Assembly: GCA_949361645.1 (NCBI GenBank) | Contig: OX442434.1 | Location: 248,001-312,000, forward strand | Source: Spongilla lacustris | Taxonomy: Eukaryota > Porifera > Demospongiae > Spongillida > Spongillidae | Length of the DNA stretch: 64,000 bases | Reading direction: 5' to 3' | Shown here: positions 1 through 18,500 of the stretch, in pieces | Numbering within the stretch: position 1 is the stretch's first letter | Layout of the letters: each line of letters starts with the position of its first letter | Notes under the pieces: generated by a model | Databases searched by the model: none | Told to the model about the DNA's origin: nothing | Seen by the model: only the letters and a program-made list of their open reading frames with translations | Program-made: the position numbers and the translations under genes

Positions 1-2107
1 TATGCTGGTTGACACACATATATGTATGTAGATCATTTATAAGTCAACCAGTGATGGTGCAGCTCTCACATCTGTTCTGAAGAAACAGGTTAACAGCTGT
101 GACACACAAGTGTACACCAGTATGACAAAGAAGCCTGCTGGGTACAGAACATTGGCACACTTCACAACCTTGGACATCTCCAGATCATGACTACTACTGA
201 AGAGGCGTCGCCAACCAATCTGTTGGAGACAGGAAGTATGTGGGTGATAGATGGCCCATATGTGTGGGTCTATGTGTGTGGTGTGATGTGTAGGAGGTAT
301 GTGTGGGTCTATGTGTGTACAGGGGGGAGGGTGTGGTGGGAGGTGTACATGTGTTAGAGTGAAGCAGAAGGTCTTACCAACTTCTGGAAGACTAGGTAGG
401 GATAAAGGACAGTCCTCTTGCACCTCTGAAGTACCTCATCTGTGTGGTTGTCACTTCCATATGGTGACTGTGAGGGAAGAGGGTATGACCTAGGAAGTGT
501 TTTTAAGACTGGGGAGGAGGTCTTAAGGCTATGATGTAAGGTTGCAGTTCTATAACTGGCTGAGCATCACTCCCTCACAGTACCACCTCACCACATTGCT
601 CCCTCACAGTACCACCTCAACACATCACTCCCTCACAGTACCACCTCACCACATCACTCCCTCACAGTACCACCTCACCACATCCCTCCCTCACAGTACC
701 ACCTCAACACATCACTCCCTCACAGTACCACCTCACCACGTCACTCCCTCACAGTACCACCTCAACACATCACTCCCTCACAGTACCACTTCACCACATC
801 ACTCCCTCACAATACCACCTCAACACATCACTCCCTCACAGTACCACCTCACCACATCACTCCCTCACATTACCACCTCAACACATCACTCCCTCACAGT
901 ACCACCTCACCACATCACTCCCTCACATTACCACCTCAACACATCACTCCCTCACAGTACCACCTCACCACATCACTCCCTCACAGTACCACCTCACCAC
1001 ATCACTCCCTCACAGTACCACCTTACTCCCTCACAGTACCACCTCACTCCCTCACAGTACCACCTCACCACATCACTCCCTCACAGTACCACCTCACCAC
1101 ATCACTCCCTCACAGTACCACCTCACCACATCACTCCCTCACAGTACCACCTCATCACATCACTCCCTCACATTACCACCTCAACACATCACTCCCTCAC
1201 AGTACCACCTCACCACATCACTCCCTCACAGTACCACCTCACTCCCTCACAGTACCACCTCACCACATCACTCCCTCACATTATTACCTCACCACAATGT
1301 GAATGTGATGGGAGTGGTCTGTGTGGTGGGAGTGGTCTGTGAATGGGAGTGGTCTGTGCGGTGGGAGTGGTCTTTGTGATGGGAGTGGTCTGTATGATGG
1401 GAGTGGTATGTAACATACCTCAACATTTTCAAAATCATCGTTCACATTCAGATAGTGTCCATGGATGACGCCCCCCCACTCTGTACTATCAGACATATGT
1501 GACTCTTTCTGGGATGAGGGAGACAAGGGCCTCTGGGTGATGCGTGTTCTCTCCCCTGGGGTGCCAAGCAGGGCTTCTGCTAGAGACACTTGGGTGCGAC
1601 TACGACCTAAAGTGTGGAACCTGTCAGCCAATGTCCACACACAACAGGTCTATACAACCACAGCAGTACCAGTCCTGTGTACCAGTCCTGTACCTTCACC
1701 CCCAATGTACACCACACACATAATGGAAGCCTCATATGCTGTCCCACCTGCACTGAACATACCTTGCTTTGTGGCCACATCAGTAATGGACCCTGCCCTC
1801 TTGAGCTTATCAGGGCTTGACCCTGAACTCTTGAGCTTATCCAACACAGGGCTTGACCCCACAGGGCAACTTGATGGCTTAAAGCTGTGCATGTATAGAG
1901 GACAACTTTAAACTGATTCACCTCGGTAATAATTCACACTCATCTTCCCAATCCCATCGTTCACATACACATCCCAGTACCCCTCATCAAAATCTAATTA
2001 TGGATAGGGCTAGGTTGGGGTGGGGGAGATGGTGTTATCTGCAAATTATGCAACCACAACACACATATACAGACATGCACACGCACTGAACACATGCACA
2101 CACCACA

Positions 2108-2187
<80 letters not shown>

Positions 2188-2384
2188 GGCACGCACGCAC
2201 GCACGCGCACACACGCACACGCACACACGCACACACACACAGGATAATACATTAAAGTGCTGTCATAAGCTCTTTGTAGTCATTTACAGGTGTTAGCCTG
2301 TTAGGTATAAACTAGCTCTTACCTCTGCTCGCCTGAGGAGCTTCGCTTCGGCACAATAACCACTGGCTCAGTCGTAGGTTCCAT
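1..2384 (-). CDS. GR-like 7TM receptor paralogue 1 (5' part; runs off left edge)
   Basis: N-terminal part of a multi-exon gene. Exon 1 (2323-2384) starts MEPTTEPVVIVPK and ends in phase 2. Exon 2 begins at 1884 after a cacag acceptor and is Ser/Lys-rich. A third exon ends near 1420 with DDFENVE and a gtatgt donor. The next, about 373-500, carries QRCKRTVLYPYLVFQKL, and the exon at about 75-205 carries IGWRRLFSSSHDLE followed by TM1. These last blocks and their phase-0 junctions match the other four paralogues in the window. TM2 to TM7 must lie to the left of base 1. The intron at 575-1290 is a 29-bp minisatellite. Only about 250 bp separate its start codon from the stop of paralogue 2, a tandem arrangement. 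Family assignment rests on the complete copies; exon 1 is inferred from an open frame plus phase-matched splice sites. Confidence 0.6.
575..1290. repeat. 29-bp minisatellite
   Basis: About 24 copies of a 29-bp unit (CTCCCTCACAGTACCACC...), with variants ACATTACC and CAACACATC. It fills an intron of 7TM paralogue 1. Read on the gene strand, the unit contains GGTGAGGTG, a donor-like string. Open frames through it are repeat translations, not genes. Confidence 0.95.
2107..2240. repeat. (AC)n microsatellite
   Basis: Long uninterrupted AC run then mixed ACGC/ACAC, in intron 1 of 7TM paralogue 1. Confidence 0.95.
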
Positions 2385-2635
2385 TGCATGCTATAGCACA
2401 CGACATTCATAGGCTACGTCATCGGAATTTATTTTTAAAAGCAATGCGCAAAAAGCGGTACATGTAGAAGTGTATGTTTCAGATGTGCTTTAGTAATCAG
2501 CCATTGACACAAAATGACAACGTACATCACAGTTTTAAGGATTTTGTTAACATGGTGTGAGCACAATTTTGGGTTCAAGGAAATACACATAGTAGTAACA
2601 GAAGCAAGATTCACACAACTGAGAGCCACAACTTC

Positions 2636-8368
<5,733 letters not shown>

Positions 8369-9398
8369 TGGTCTCGTAGCGCTCCGACGAACCAGGTCGT
8401 ACGCTATTCCGTTATATTTTAATAGTATAACTCAGGCCCGGTACTATGAATAAATAAGACCGGATATGGGGCCGGGGCCGGGGCCGGGGCTGGGGCCTAC
8501 ATGTGATTAATTTATACCCATGCAAATGTGATGTGCAAATGTTTGAAGGCAAGCGGATTATGATTCAGATGATGTAGGTTGCCCTCGCTTCTCATCATAG
8601 ATATAACACACAGCCCCAGCCCCAGTCCCAGCCTGACTGGCCCCATCGCCAGGTTTCCTGGCTCTATGGCCGCCATAATACAGTCTATGGTGGCCTAGCT
8701 CAAGCGCCGCGTGGCCTAGACTTTATTAACGTAACTGAAACCGTGGTTGGTAGGAGGGCGTATGACACGCCCATTTGTAATTAATTTTAAAATTGAAAAA
8801 AAAAAAAACAAATTTTAAGTGACTTGGGAAGTCCCTGCCTAGTGGACAATTTTAATAGTTATTATAAAACACACCTGCTATAAATTTGAGGTTTACATGG
8901 GACTACAGGTGTACGTGTACATGAACCCAAAATTAGTTTAATGGCGCAGCTGTGTGTAGTTACACATACATGTTGTGTATAAGCACACATAGCAGAGGCA
9001 TTTAATCTAATTTTAGGTAGTCCTATGTAAACCTCAAATCTACATGTTACATAGCAGAGGTGTTTTATAACGGAGTGCTGACGTTATAATTTAATTGCTC
9101 TCCTAGACATACTGAGGAGAGATAAAAAAAATTTCAACACAGGATTCGCAGCCACCAAAAAAATTGGGTAAAAAAGATGGCCTAGGGAAATTAATGCATT
9201 CATGCATATTACATTTAGCAAGTTGAGGCAGGGAGGTAATGGATTGCATAATTTTCGAAATCCTTTGTTCTTACCCAATTGGTGTCTACAAATCCTAATT
9301 CACCTATTTTATTAAATTTTTATATCTTGTTACACTGAATGTCACTATCACGCAAGATAAATAAATACACACACTGCCCAGCACATGTGTACACATAT
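8369..9398. other. Intergenic region with GGGGCC run and MITE
   Basis: Between paralogues 2 and 3. Holds four GGGGCC units (8468-8497), their partial complement GCCCCAGCCCCAG (near 8610), and one inverted-repeat element. No coding signal seen. Confidence 0.7.
8862..9071. mobile_element. Small inverted-repeat element (MITE-like), copy 1
   Basis: About 210 bp with imperfect terminal inverted repeats near 50 bp. The left side (TATAAAACACACCTGCTATA, then TTTGAGGTTTACATGGGACT) is the reverse complement of the right side (AGTCCTATGTAAACCTCAAA ... AGGTGTTTTATAA). A related copy is at 31460-31625. No coding capacity. Confidence 0.75.
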
Positions 9399-12300
9399 TC
9401 ATAACCAAGCAACAGAAAAATTATGCACTGATGCAAAAATCAGTACTGCAAAGAGACCAATGAACAAGTACTTCGGATAGATGGCGAAGCCAAGGAGCCT
9501 TGCCTGGATTGGTGGGAAAGGAATGTTCAGACTGCTGTATGGTGCATACCACCATGGCACTCACTGTGAAGTTTGTGCATGATGTATAGAGCAGGAATGA
9601 GTCCAACATGTCCTGTTGTGATTCAGTGTAAGTATATGGTCGAGATGAAACAAACAACCCCAAGTGTTTCAGTTGCCGACATGTAACTGTGAGTCTGGCA
9701 GCCTTGACATAAGGAAATAGAGAAAGAGCACAGTTATAGGAAGTAGATGGCTGGGATGGGGAAAGAAGGAAGTGAAGGGAAGGGGTGGAGTGTTTGAGAG
9801 GAAGGGGTGGAGTGTTTGAGAGGAAGGGGTGGAGTGTTTGAGAGGAAGGGGTGGAGTGTTTGAGAGGAAGGGGTGGAGTGTTTGAGAGGAAGGGGTGGAG
9901 TGTTTGAGAGGAAGGGGTGGAGTGTTTGAGAGGAAGGGGTGGAGTGTTTGAGAGGAAGGGGTGGAGTGTTTGAGAGGAAGGGGTGGAGTGTTTGAGAGGA
10001 AGGGGTGGAGTGTTTGAGAGGAAGGGGTGGAGTGTTTGAGAGGAAGGGGTGGAGTGTTTGAGAGGAAGGGGTGGAGTGTTTGAGAGGAAGGGGTGGAGTG
10101 TTTGAGAGGAAGGGTGAAGTGTTTGAGGAAGGGGTGAAGTGTTTTTGAGAGTATGTTTGAAGATCTGAAGTTGAGTGATCATGTTTGAAAGACAAAGATG
10201 CAGGAGGTACCTGAATTATTGGGGTCATAGCTATTACTGTCCATTGTATAATGTTGAAAGCAGCAACGAAGTACCCTAATACCCTTATCTGCTCGGTCAC
10301 CATATTTTCTCCAATGTAGTGCAGACCATTGAACCATGCTACATAGAGGAAACACAGGGTTAAAACAGGGACTGCATTGTATCACATTATTCAACTCACA
10401 AAAATACATGGCTGGTAGAAATATGTAAAGGCACAGAGACACCATGGAAGCTAGTTGACCATTCAAGACTCTGAGGAAATCAAAGACACGGAAAATGTCC
10501 TGTGGAGGGGATATGGAGGGATGGTGGAGGGGATATGGAGGGATGGTGGAGGGGATATGGAGGGAGGATGGAGGGGATATGGAGGGATGGTGGAGGGGAT
10601 ATGGAGGGATGGTGGAGGGATATGGAGGGATGGTGGAGGGGATATGGAGGGATGGTGGAGGGGATATGGAGGGAGGATGGAGGGGATATGGAGGGATGGT
10701 GGAGGGGATATGGAGGGATGGTGGAGGGGATATGGAGGGAGGATGGAGGGGATATGGAGGGATGGTGGAGGGGATATGGAGGGAGGATGGAGGGGATATG
10801 GAGGGAGGGTGGAGGGGATATGGAGGGAGGATGGAGGGGATATGGAGGGATGGTGGAAGGGATATGGAGGGAGGATGGAGGGGATATGAAGGGATGGTGG
10901 AGGGATATGGAGGGATGGTGGAGGGGATATGGAGGGATGGTGGAGGGGATATGGAGGGATGGTGGAGGGTGGTGGATAATGTAGCATTAAACAAGCAGTC
11001 AGTGTACATGACATATGGTAAAATGACACTTAAGAATAAACAATCGAAAAAAATTGAAAATTCTCATTACCACTCCTGAAATCTAATCTTGTTAATGTAT
11101 AATGTATTAATGTTTAATGTATTAATGTTTAATGTATTAATGTTTAATGTATGTGAAATATAATAAAGCATCACGAGGTGGGTGGGGCACCTTTGTTGCT
11201 TCTGCCAGAGTTTTGGTCTTATTGGAAACACTTTTAATAATGCTTTGAATGAAGAAGATAACCAGCTGGCATTGTGAGATGTAGTTAATAACCACAAGGA
11301 TGTACAGAAAGTCAAAGAAGATGAACCCGATCAGCGAGATAACCACCAGGGAGTAATGGAGGGCTTCGTACGATTGACGGCTTGTGCCCTCCGGAAGGCT
11401 GGGGACAAGAGTGTGAAGCAGGTGAACTTGAAACTGTGAGTCACCTCTGATTTAGGACTGTGAGTGTTGCGTTACTGTCCAACAATCGGATGCTGAATGC
11501 TCTCATTAAGCTTGTGCAGAATGAGAAGATGACCCACTGCACACCTGCGTAGCGAAATCCTCTGACAAGAAATGATTGCAGTTATTCATAAGGCAGGGGT
11601 CACTGCGGGGGTCTGCAGGGGGCTCTGCAGGGGGCTCTGCAGGGGGCTCTGCAGGGGGCTCTGCAGGGGGCTCTGCAGGGGGCTCTGCAGGGGGCTCTGC
11701 AGGGGGTCTGCAGGGGGCTCTGCAGGGGGCTCTGCAGGGGGCACTGCAGGGGGGTCTGCAGGGGGTCTGCAGGGGGCTCTGCAGGGGGGTCTACCTGCAC
11801 TGCTCTGCTCACCTTAGTATGATAACAAGCCTTCTGTGACTATCTCTGTCATGCGTTGTGGAGTAGTTTATATATGCCTGTATGGTAAGGAATAGTATTA
11901 AGAGGGGACTAAGGGGGGCTGTGGGGGGCTATGGGGGGCTATGGGCGGCTCTATGGCCTTACAGTCTCAATTAATTTGCTGAGATATTCGGGCTCCAGGA
12001 AACGGAACAAGTACAGTCCCCAGAGATAGATGATGAGCTTCAGTGTGTCTCTTACCACCGTGCCTGTTATAATCTTCTGGTTGCAGCTAATGGAGTCCTT
12101 TGTGCTTATGACCTTTACAACACAGTCAATCATACAGGATGTACAGCAGGAATGAGCACACACTTACATCGGCCCTTTTGAAGCAAGTGAGCTGTTGTGT
12201 GATGTCTGTACCAAGAAGAAGCAGGAAGAACACGACCGGATAGACAATGTTCAGTAGCTTAATGTAACGTGGCTGTTCCAGATCATACTTGGTTGAATGA

Positions 12301-12945
12301 AAATGGCGCCATCCAACCTAGTGCAGAATCAATAAAGACAGTCAGAGGCTGTATATGTGGTGCTGTATAGGTGTGGAATGGAGGCTGTATAGCCACTGCA
12401 TAGGTGTGGAATGAAGACTGTATAGAGGGGCTCGAATGCGATATATTGGTTGGAATGGGAATGTATAAATGGCTAGAATGGAGGCTGTTCATGTACAAAG
12501 AGGCTGGAATGAGGATGTGTATTGTGCCTGAAGTGTAGATACATGTGGTTATTGCTTGATTTGATTTAACACTTTAATGGTTTCCCTTTTTTTTGTTGCT
12601 TTGATGTGGTGCACAAAAATTTAAAACTGATGTTATTACAAATTCAAATTATGTAAACTATTATTTAACCATTTGCCAAAATCCTCTCCCCCCACATACA
12701 CACACACTTATATATCCCTACCAGTTTTATCAGCCTGAGGTAAGGCTGTAGTACTGCATTCTTGCAGTCTTCAAGAGCCCCTGTGTCAGCATTTAGCTCA
12801 TTGTTTGGTACCTTGATGAAGGAGAAGGGTGTGGCCACGTGGGTGTGGTCACATGGGTGTGGCTCACTTGAATATATCCAAAGCCTTCTAGATCATCAAA
12901 GTCCTCTTCCCCAGCCTGCTCGTGATTGTCATCTGGTTGTGCCAT
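9399..12945 (-). CDS. GR-like 7TM receptor paralogue 3 (complete)
   Basis: Starts [20 protein letters not shown] in a single 78-bp N-terminal exon (12868-12945), so its cytosolic N-terminus is shorter than in the other copies. Then come a 90-bp exon (12722-12811) with [10 protein letters not shown], a 150-bp exon (12168-12317) with VGWRHF and TM1, and the TM2 exon with [19 protein letters not shown] (about 11963-12115). A short polar exon [18 protein letters not shown]3, TM4 with [19 protein letters not shown]5 after [18 protein letters not shown] (about 10400-10500), TM6 with [11 protein letters not shown] and the loop [19 protein letters not shown] follow. The last 105-bp exon (9399-9503) holds TM7 and ends VAWL. 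Exon sizes and phases copy paralogues 2 and 5. Minisatellites sit next to the TM5 and TM3 exons. A promoter should lie within 12950-13350, a GC-richer stretch; no TATA box is evident. Confidence 0.65.
9772..10150. repeat. 22-bp minisatellite
   Basis: About 16 near-identical copies of a unit with GAGGAAGGGGTGGAGTGTTT, in the intron between the TM6 and pre-TM7 exons of paralogue 3. Confidence 0.95.
10500..10975. repeat. 22-bp minisatellite forming a long polypyrimidine tract
   Basis: About 21 units of GGGGATATGGAGGGATGGTG, alternating with a GGAGGAT form. On the gene strand it is CCTCC-rich and abuts the acceptor (cctccacag) of the TM5 exon of paralogue 3. Confidence 0.95.
11597..11790. repeat. 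12-bp minisatellite
   Basis: About 16 copies of GGGGGCTCTGCA between the short exon 6 and the TM3 exon of paralogue 3. On the gene strand each unit has CTGCAG, acceptor-like. Confidence 0.95.
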
Positions 12946-14188
12946 ATTAGTGCTTTAAGAGAGGAGGTAGCTGTGTGTGGCTACATGTATAGGAGAGGGA
13001 TGTTTCTCAAGACCGCAAGAAAGCTAGGGCCCGCCCCCTCCAGTTTTAATGTAAACAGCGGGCAAGCTCGCTTCTTCCCGCCGCCCCAAGCGCTCTCCCG
13101 CGCAATCCCCGCCCCTTTTTGCCCGGACGATATAGTAAATAATATTATACGGAACGTCGGGACAAAGCAGCTCGCAAATAAATACACTGGACGAAAATAG
13201 GATCGTAAACCCCTCCTCCCCCAAGGCCATCCTCTCGCTCAAACTAGCAGCTCTACTTCACACTGGCTAGTGTCGTTAGCTACCTATGTGGGTATACCTT
13301 GTGAAGCCGGATACGTCCGTCTGCTAGCACACAGCTGGTGGTGGCCTTCGCTTCAAATATAGTGGTCAAGCGCTGTATTGCTGACGAGAGAAATACCTCA
13401 TGCCCCGCCCCTTTCCGCTATGCACCTGCAATACGCATGGTTAAGCAATACCATAGATATTATAGTAAAGGGATAGGAAACGAGCCCAATCAACACTCGT
13501 TAACACCTGCAGTCCGCACAAGCTATCAAATCAAATGCTTCTTTTACCACAAGAATACATCGCTGTTCCCACAGAGGGCACAATGACATAAACGACTGTA
13601 ACCAATCAATCAGCTCGCAGTTTAAAAAATATATATTTTTAATTTCCCCATAATAGTAATACAAACGAAAATAAGACGTTGCAGTGTAAAAATATATGCT
13701 CTATCAGACAGTGTTTTTGTACTATTTTAGTGACCGATTTAATGGTGTTATAGTCGCAAGTTTCAATGGGTGTCAAAAACAATGTTTTACTTTAGTCGCG
13801 CCGATACGTAATACGGGCAAACATCGTGACCAGTGACCACTATCGCTACACGCGAAATTTACTATATCTTCCCTTCTGTACGTCCTATTAAAAAAGTACA
13901 AACGTTCCCGAAACCTGCATACAGCAAGGAATCCAAATCCGTAACTGATTTCAACACTGCTACAAAAAAACGAAGGGGCAGGATAGCTAGACACTCAATC
14001 AACACTCAATTAGTAATTGCGCGGATGGTAGATTCCACCAGCATAGAGTGAAGACCTTACGGAACGTACATGTAAGGTCTTCACTCTATGATTCCGTGAA
14101 GTATAGGCGCCTATGGCTCACGTGCTCCGTTTCCATTGACAGATGATCGGTCCTGTTGAGTGGACTCCCAGCGAATTAAATATCCAGG
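12946..14188. other. Upstream region of paralogue 3
   Basis: No convincing gene. 13010-13130 is GC-rich; 13600-13760 is AT-rich. Open frames here are short and unlike any family I know. It ends with a strong hairpin at 14042-14090. Confidence 0.5.
14042..14090. repeat. Perfect 19-bp inverted repeat, 11-base loop
   Basis: CATAGAGTGAAGACCTTAC is followed after GGAACGTACAT by its exact reverse complement GTAAGGTCTTCACTCTATG. It could be a transposon end, a cruciform or an RNA hairpin; the context does not decide. Confidence 0.85.
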
Positions 14189-14737
14189 ATGGTGCACGAT
14201 TGGATATTGCAGCAGATTGATTTTGGGGGAGTCGGTTTGATTCCCCCTCGAATCAAAAGACCCCTTTACCTGCATGCTACCGTAGCCATGAAAATGAGAA
14301 AAAGAGGAAAAATGACCAACGTATCCGTGAAGTCGAACATGCCTCTTTTACTCCACTCATTCTCTATAGCTCTTGCACTGGTGGCCTTGGGCCTCAAGCC
14401 ACAACAAGCTATAAGCGCCTGCATGGCCTCTCTGCTCTCTGCTAAATGGAACCAGGCCTATAGCCTAACCATCATGTGGTTGAGCTGCCGTCTTGCCTAC
14501 TCATTACTGCGAAGCCCAGTTATGTGCATTCGAGGGGCACGCTCTCGCATCAGCCATTATATGTCTACTACTGAGTACTGACACAACCTTGGTGTCAAAG
14601 GAAGCCCTTCTACTTGCACAATAGACTCATTTTGTTTCCTTTAGTTTTTAAAAATGGTATTGTAATAATAATATGCACGCCCAGGGCTGCAGCTTATATA
14701 GCCTCAGTGTCTCATGCTAACAATCTGGAGCCCATCT

Positions 14738-14774
<37 letters not shown>

Positions 14775-15480
14775 CTGGGCATGGCAGTTTGTCAATTCAA
14801 CAACTCGGTACTGTCCTCCAAATCAATCTCCATGGCAGAGATTCTTGACTTTAAACCCAAAAAATGGCTGTTGTCCTCTCCTACAGACCAATGCCCTTTC
14901 TGTTCCTCTGCCCTTGATGCAATGGACCATCATTTAGGCATGCTGGGTTTGTCATTGCCCATCACAACCGTCTCAGGGACTGTTTAGCACACTTCTGCCA
15001 GATGGCAGGTCTTGCTCCCGAAGTCGAAAAGGGGTGCAACTTTTATCGCAAGGACCGTATGCACCCAGGGCTGATGTCCTGGTGCCAAACTGGTCCTTAT
15101 CTCGCCCTGCGGCCTTCAATCTTAAGATCATTCATCTGCTTAACTCAGCCAACATTCTAGAAGCGAGTTTGATCTCAGGGTCTACAGCTGAGAAGGGAAA
15201 AAAAGGAAAACACAGGAAGAATGATGATGCCTGTAGTGCTAGGGGATGGTCTTGCATCCCTCTAGTAGTTGGAGTTTTAAAAGCAAATTACTGGGCCTAC
15301 TTCATTAAATGAACTATATTGCCGTATGTCAATTGTGCTAATGAGGCACAATGCTCAGGTGTTGCTGGCCCACGCTGCTTTGCCTGCCATAGCCCATGGA
15401 TTTTCATCTACATTTGTGGTGTATGTACTTTATGTGTTTGTTGTTGTTTCACTGTAATATCATTTAAATTGTATGTATTG
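14189..15480 (+). pseudogene. Decayed non-LTR-type retroelement, C-terminal region
   Basis: Broken frames read, in order, AAAYIASVSHANNLEPIS, CPFCSSALDAMDHH, then RADVLVPNWSLSRPAAFN and ARGWSCIPLVV. This order (zinc-knuckle-like CPxCxxxLDxxxHH, RPADVLV, AAFDL, GWxCIPL) is that of a reverse-transcriptase-associated C-terminal region I recall as abundant in sponge and cnidarian genomes. Several frameshifts and a run of about 31 G (14741-14771) mark it as dead. The part before 14680 is less certain. Confidence 0.55.
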
Positions 15481-15571
15481 ATAATGGAATATAAAAAATT
15501 AAAAATTTGATCCATCCGTATATTAGTGTCTGTCCGTATACTAGGTGTCTTTGCAACTCAAACCAGTTCCT

Positions 15572-18500
15572 TTATAGCCAGCTGATAGGGAAGGTGATCA
15601 CGGAGGCAGCAAACCCCAACGCCACGAAGGAGATTATTAAATACTTGGTATAAAATGGAAAACAGAAAAGGTTGGCCTGGGGAGGAGAAAGAACATTCAC
15701 GACCAACAGAGGTCCATATATGACTTACTGTGTAGTGTGTAGAGGTGGTGAACAGCAGGAATGAATCCAAGGACTGCTGAGGGGCATCTGAGTATATATA
15801 GGGGCGTGCAGCTGTTTCCAGTCCAAGGCTCTTCAGCTTGGAGCACTGCCTAGTTAGCCTGGCAGCCTGCATATGGACAGGTCATGTGACTAGCCTATGC
15901 AGGGTTATTGGACATGTGAGTAGTCTCATCTAAACCTGCCTGAGCTATTGGGAATGTGCTGATAGTTATCCACTGAATGATGTTCAATACACCTGCAGCC
16001 ACAACCAGACTTCTACTGTGGTCCATATACAGGAAGTCCTTAACAGCTGAAGAAACAAGGAAGTAAAAGAGTGTTTCTGCATCTTGCACATACAGAAGAA
16101 CACCCCTCCAGAAAATATGATAAGGCATAGTGACTGCATGTTTGCAAAATGACCATTCAGAGTTCCAAGAAATCCTTGTACCCGAAACATCACCTAATAG
16201 ATAAAGGCACATGACGTGAACACCATATTAAAGGCACATGACGTGAACACCATATTAAAGGCACATGACGTGAACACCATATTAAAGGCACATGACGTGA
16301 ACACCATATTAAAGGCACATGACGTGAACACCATATTAAAGGCACATGACGTGAACACCATATTAAAGGCACATGACGTGAACACCATATTAAAGGCACA
16401 TGACGTGAACACCATATTAAAGGCACATGACGTGAACACCATATTAAAGGCACATGACGTGAACATCATATTAAAGGCACATGACGTGAACACCCTATCA
16501 TGTCACACCCACCCACACTCTCTCTACCTTAGGGGCCTCTTCCAGCGACAATGTCTTGTTTCTGACTCCCTCGGTGATGCTTCTGATGAAGGCTACAATC
16601 AGTTGGCACTGGGTGACATAGTTGATCACCACGGAGATATACACTAGGTCCACAATAGTGTAGCCAAACAGTGCTGTAATAACAAGGATATATCGCAAAG
16701 GGCTTGGAGAGCTGGTTTTGTAGTTCAAAGAAATGTGTGTGTAGGAAGAAGGGTGATGTGTGCATAGGGAGAACAGTGTCTATAACATGATCAATATGCA
16801 TATGGGAAAAAAGGGCAATAATATAAAATTTTACAGAAACGAGCGTCAAAGTTGACATATGCTGTATATGCTTAATTAAAAATTCATACCATTGTAACTC
16901 CTTAAGTGCATAAAAAAGAAGTTGTAGAGGACTTAAGAATCTCTTTTATTTGAAAATGTGAACATGCATTAGGTCCCTTTTCGCATATATTTTCCCATAT
17001 AATGATCAATACCCAAATATGGACAATACCGATATAATGATCAATACCCATATATGGTCAATATCATATACGATCAATACCTTGCAGTGCTATATTCACT
17101 GACAGACATGATGCTGATGTTGTTGGCCAACAGTTGAAGACTAAAGATGCGTACAACATTGGTACAAAATGTGTACAGGATCCATGCAAAGCATGAAACA
17201 AGGAAGATCCTGCATGGTGTGGGAAAATGTATTAAGCATCAAATATTACATTGCAAATACTCTGACTGTAATGTTCTCTTTAACTCCTTCTGGCTCCATT
17301 TAGATTGTTCTGAACAGCTTAGAAACACCTAATCATTGTACAAAGAATAGCTATTAGGTAAAGTGTTAGAAAGCACGTACTGTCTCCACTAGTGTGCTGA
17401 GGTACTCTGGGTCTGTGAAACGGAAGAGATAGATTCCCCAAAGGTAAGCAATAATATTTAAAACATCAGGTAGCACGTTTTGAAATAATATTCCTGAATT
17501 GCAGGTAATAGTTGGACTTGATGCATTTAAGAGCTGTACAGTAAGGCTACTGCCCTGCAAAAAAAAACAAAGATTATACACCAGGTAAGAAGATGTTATA
17601 AGAATGTGTGTTTTTATGCATTATCGGCTGAGCAAAACCAATTGGAACCATAGACAACCACACCCACCTTAGTTACAATCACTTATATCCCATCCCTACA
17701 AGTGTATAGTTGGCTTCCTCTTTTAAAAATGAAATTTACTTCACACATGAAATGTACGTGGTGTAATGTATGTGTGATGGTGTAATGTAAGTGTGGTGCT
17801 TTGTGTGTAAGTTTGGTAATGTACATTTTCACCCCACACGGTGTATTATTACTGATGACACAATGAAAACATGTACCTGATTTCGTACAAAGCATGTGAT
17901 CCCTTGAATTATATTGCTTGCTATAACAACCATTAAGAAAACAATTGGGTACGCAACGTTCAGCACTTTGATATGGAACGGCTGATCCAAGTCATGCTTC
18001 TGTGCTCGAAAACGTCTCCAGCCAACCTGAAAGAATGGAAACCATGAACTCCCAAAAATCCAGCACCTCTCTCAGTTTGATACTGACCACTTTAAGCAGG
18101 ATGAGGTAAAGGTTTAGCATAGTCTTCCTGCACTGCTCTAGTGCCTCAGATGTCCCCACACTGTATGATACCTGTACCTGCGATAATGGTAATCATTATC
18201 TCTGCCTGCATGGAGTTAAAACCAATTCTGCAGCTTAATGTATAATAGCACTTAAATCAACACCCCCAAAACCATCAACGCGCAGCAAGTATGTTAGGCT
18301 TACTGTAACAAGAATGTTAGGCTTACTGTAACAAGAATGTTAGGCTTACTTGTAACAAGAAGGTTGTGCTTACTATGGATGCTTCATCATCGCAGGTATT
18401 AATGCTTGCATCAGTCACCCTCTTTGGGTATGCAGAGAATGAATTTGTGCCTTCTGGATGCGTGGCTCTTGACCTGTTTATCAGATTGTTGTATCTGTGA

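Noticed and set aside
542..1342. Long open frame of His/Ser/Thr repeats
   Set aside because: Translation of a 29-bp minisatellite whose length is not a multiple of three; frames are open on several readings and it lies within an intron.
10179..11079. Long open frames on both strands with GYGG or PPYPL repeats
   Set aside because: 22-bp minisatellite; the only coding part is the TM5 exon at its edge.
13024..13586. Short open frames upstream of paralogue 3
   Set aside because: No family resemblance, no matching splice structure, and overlap on both strands.
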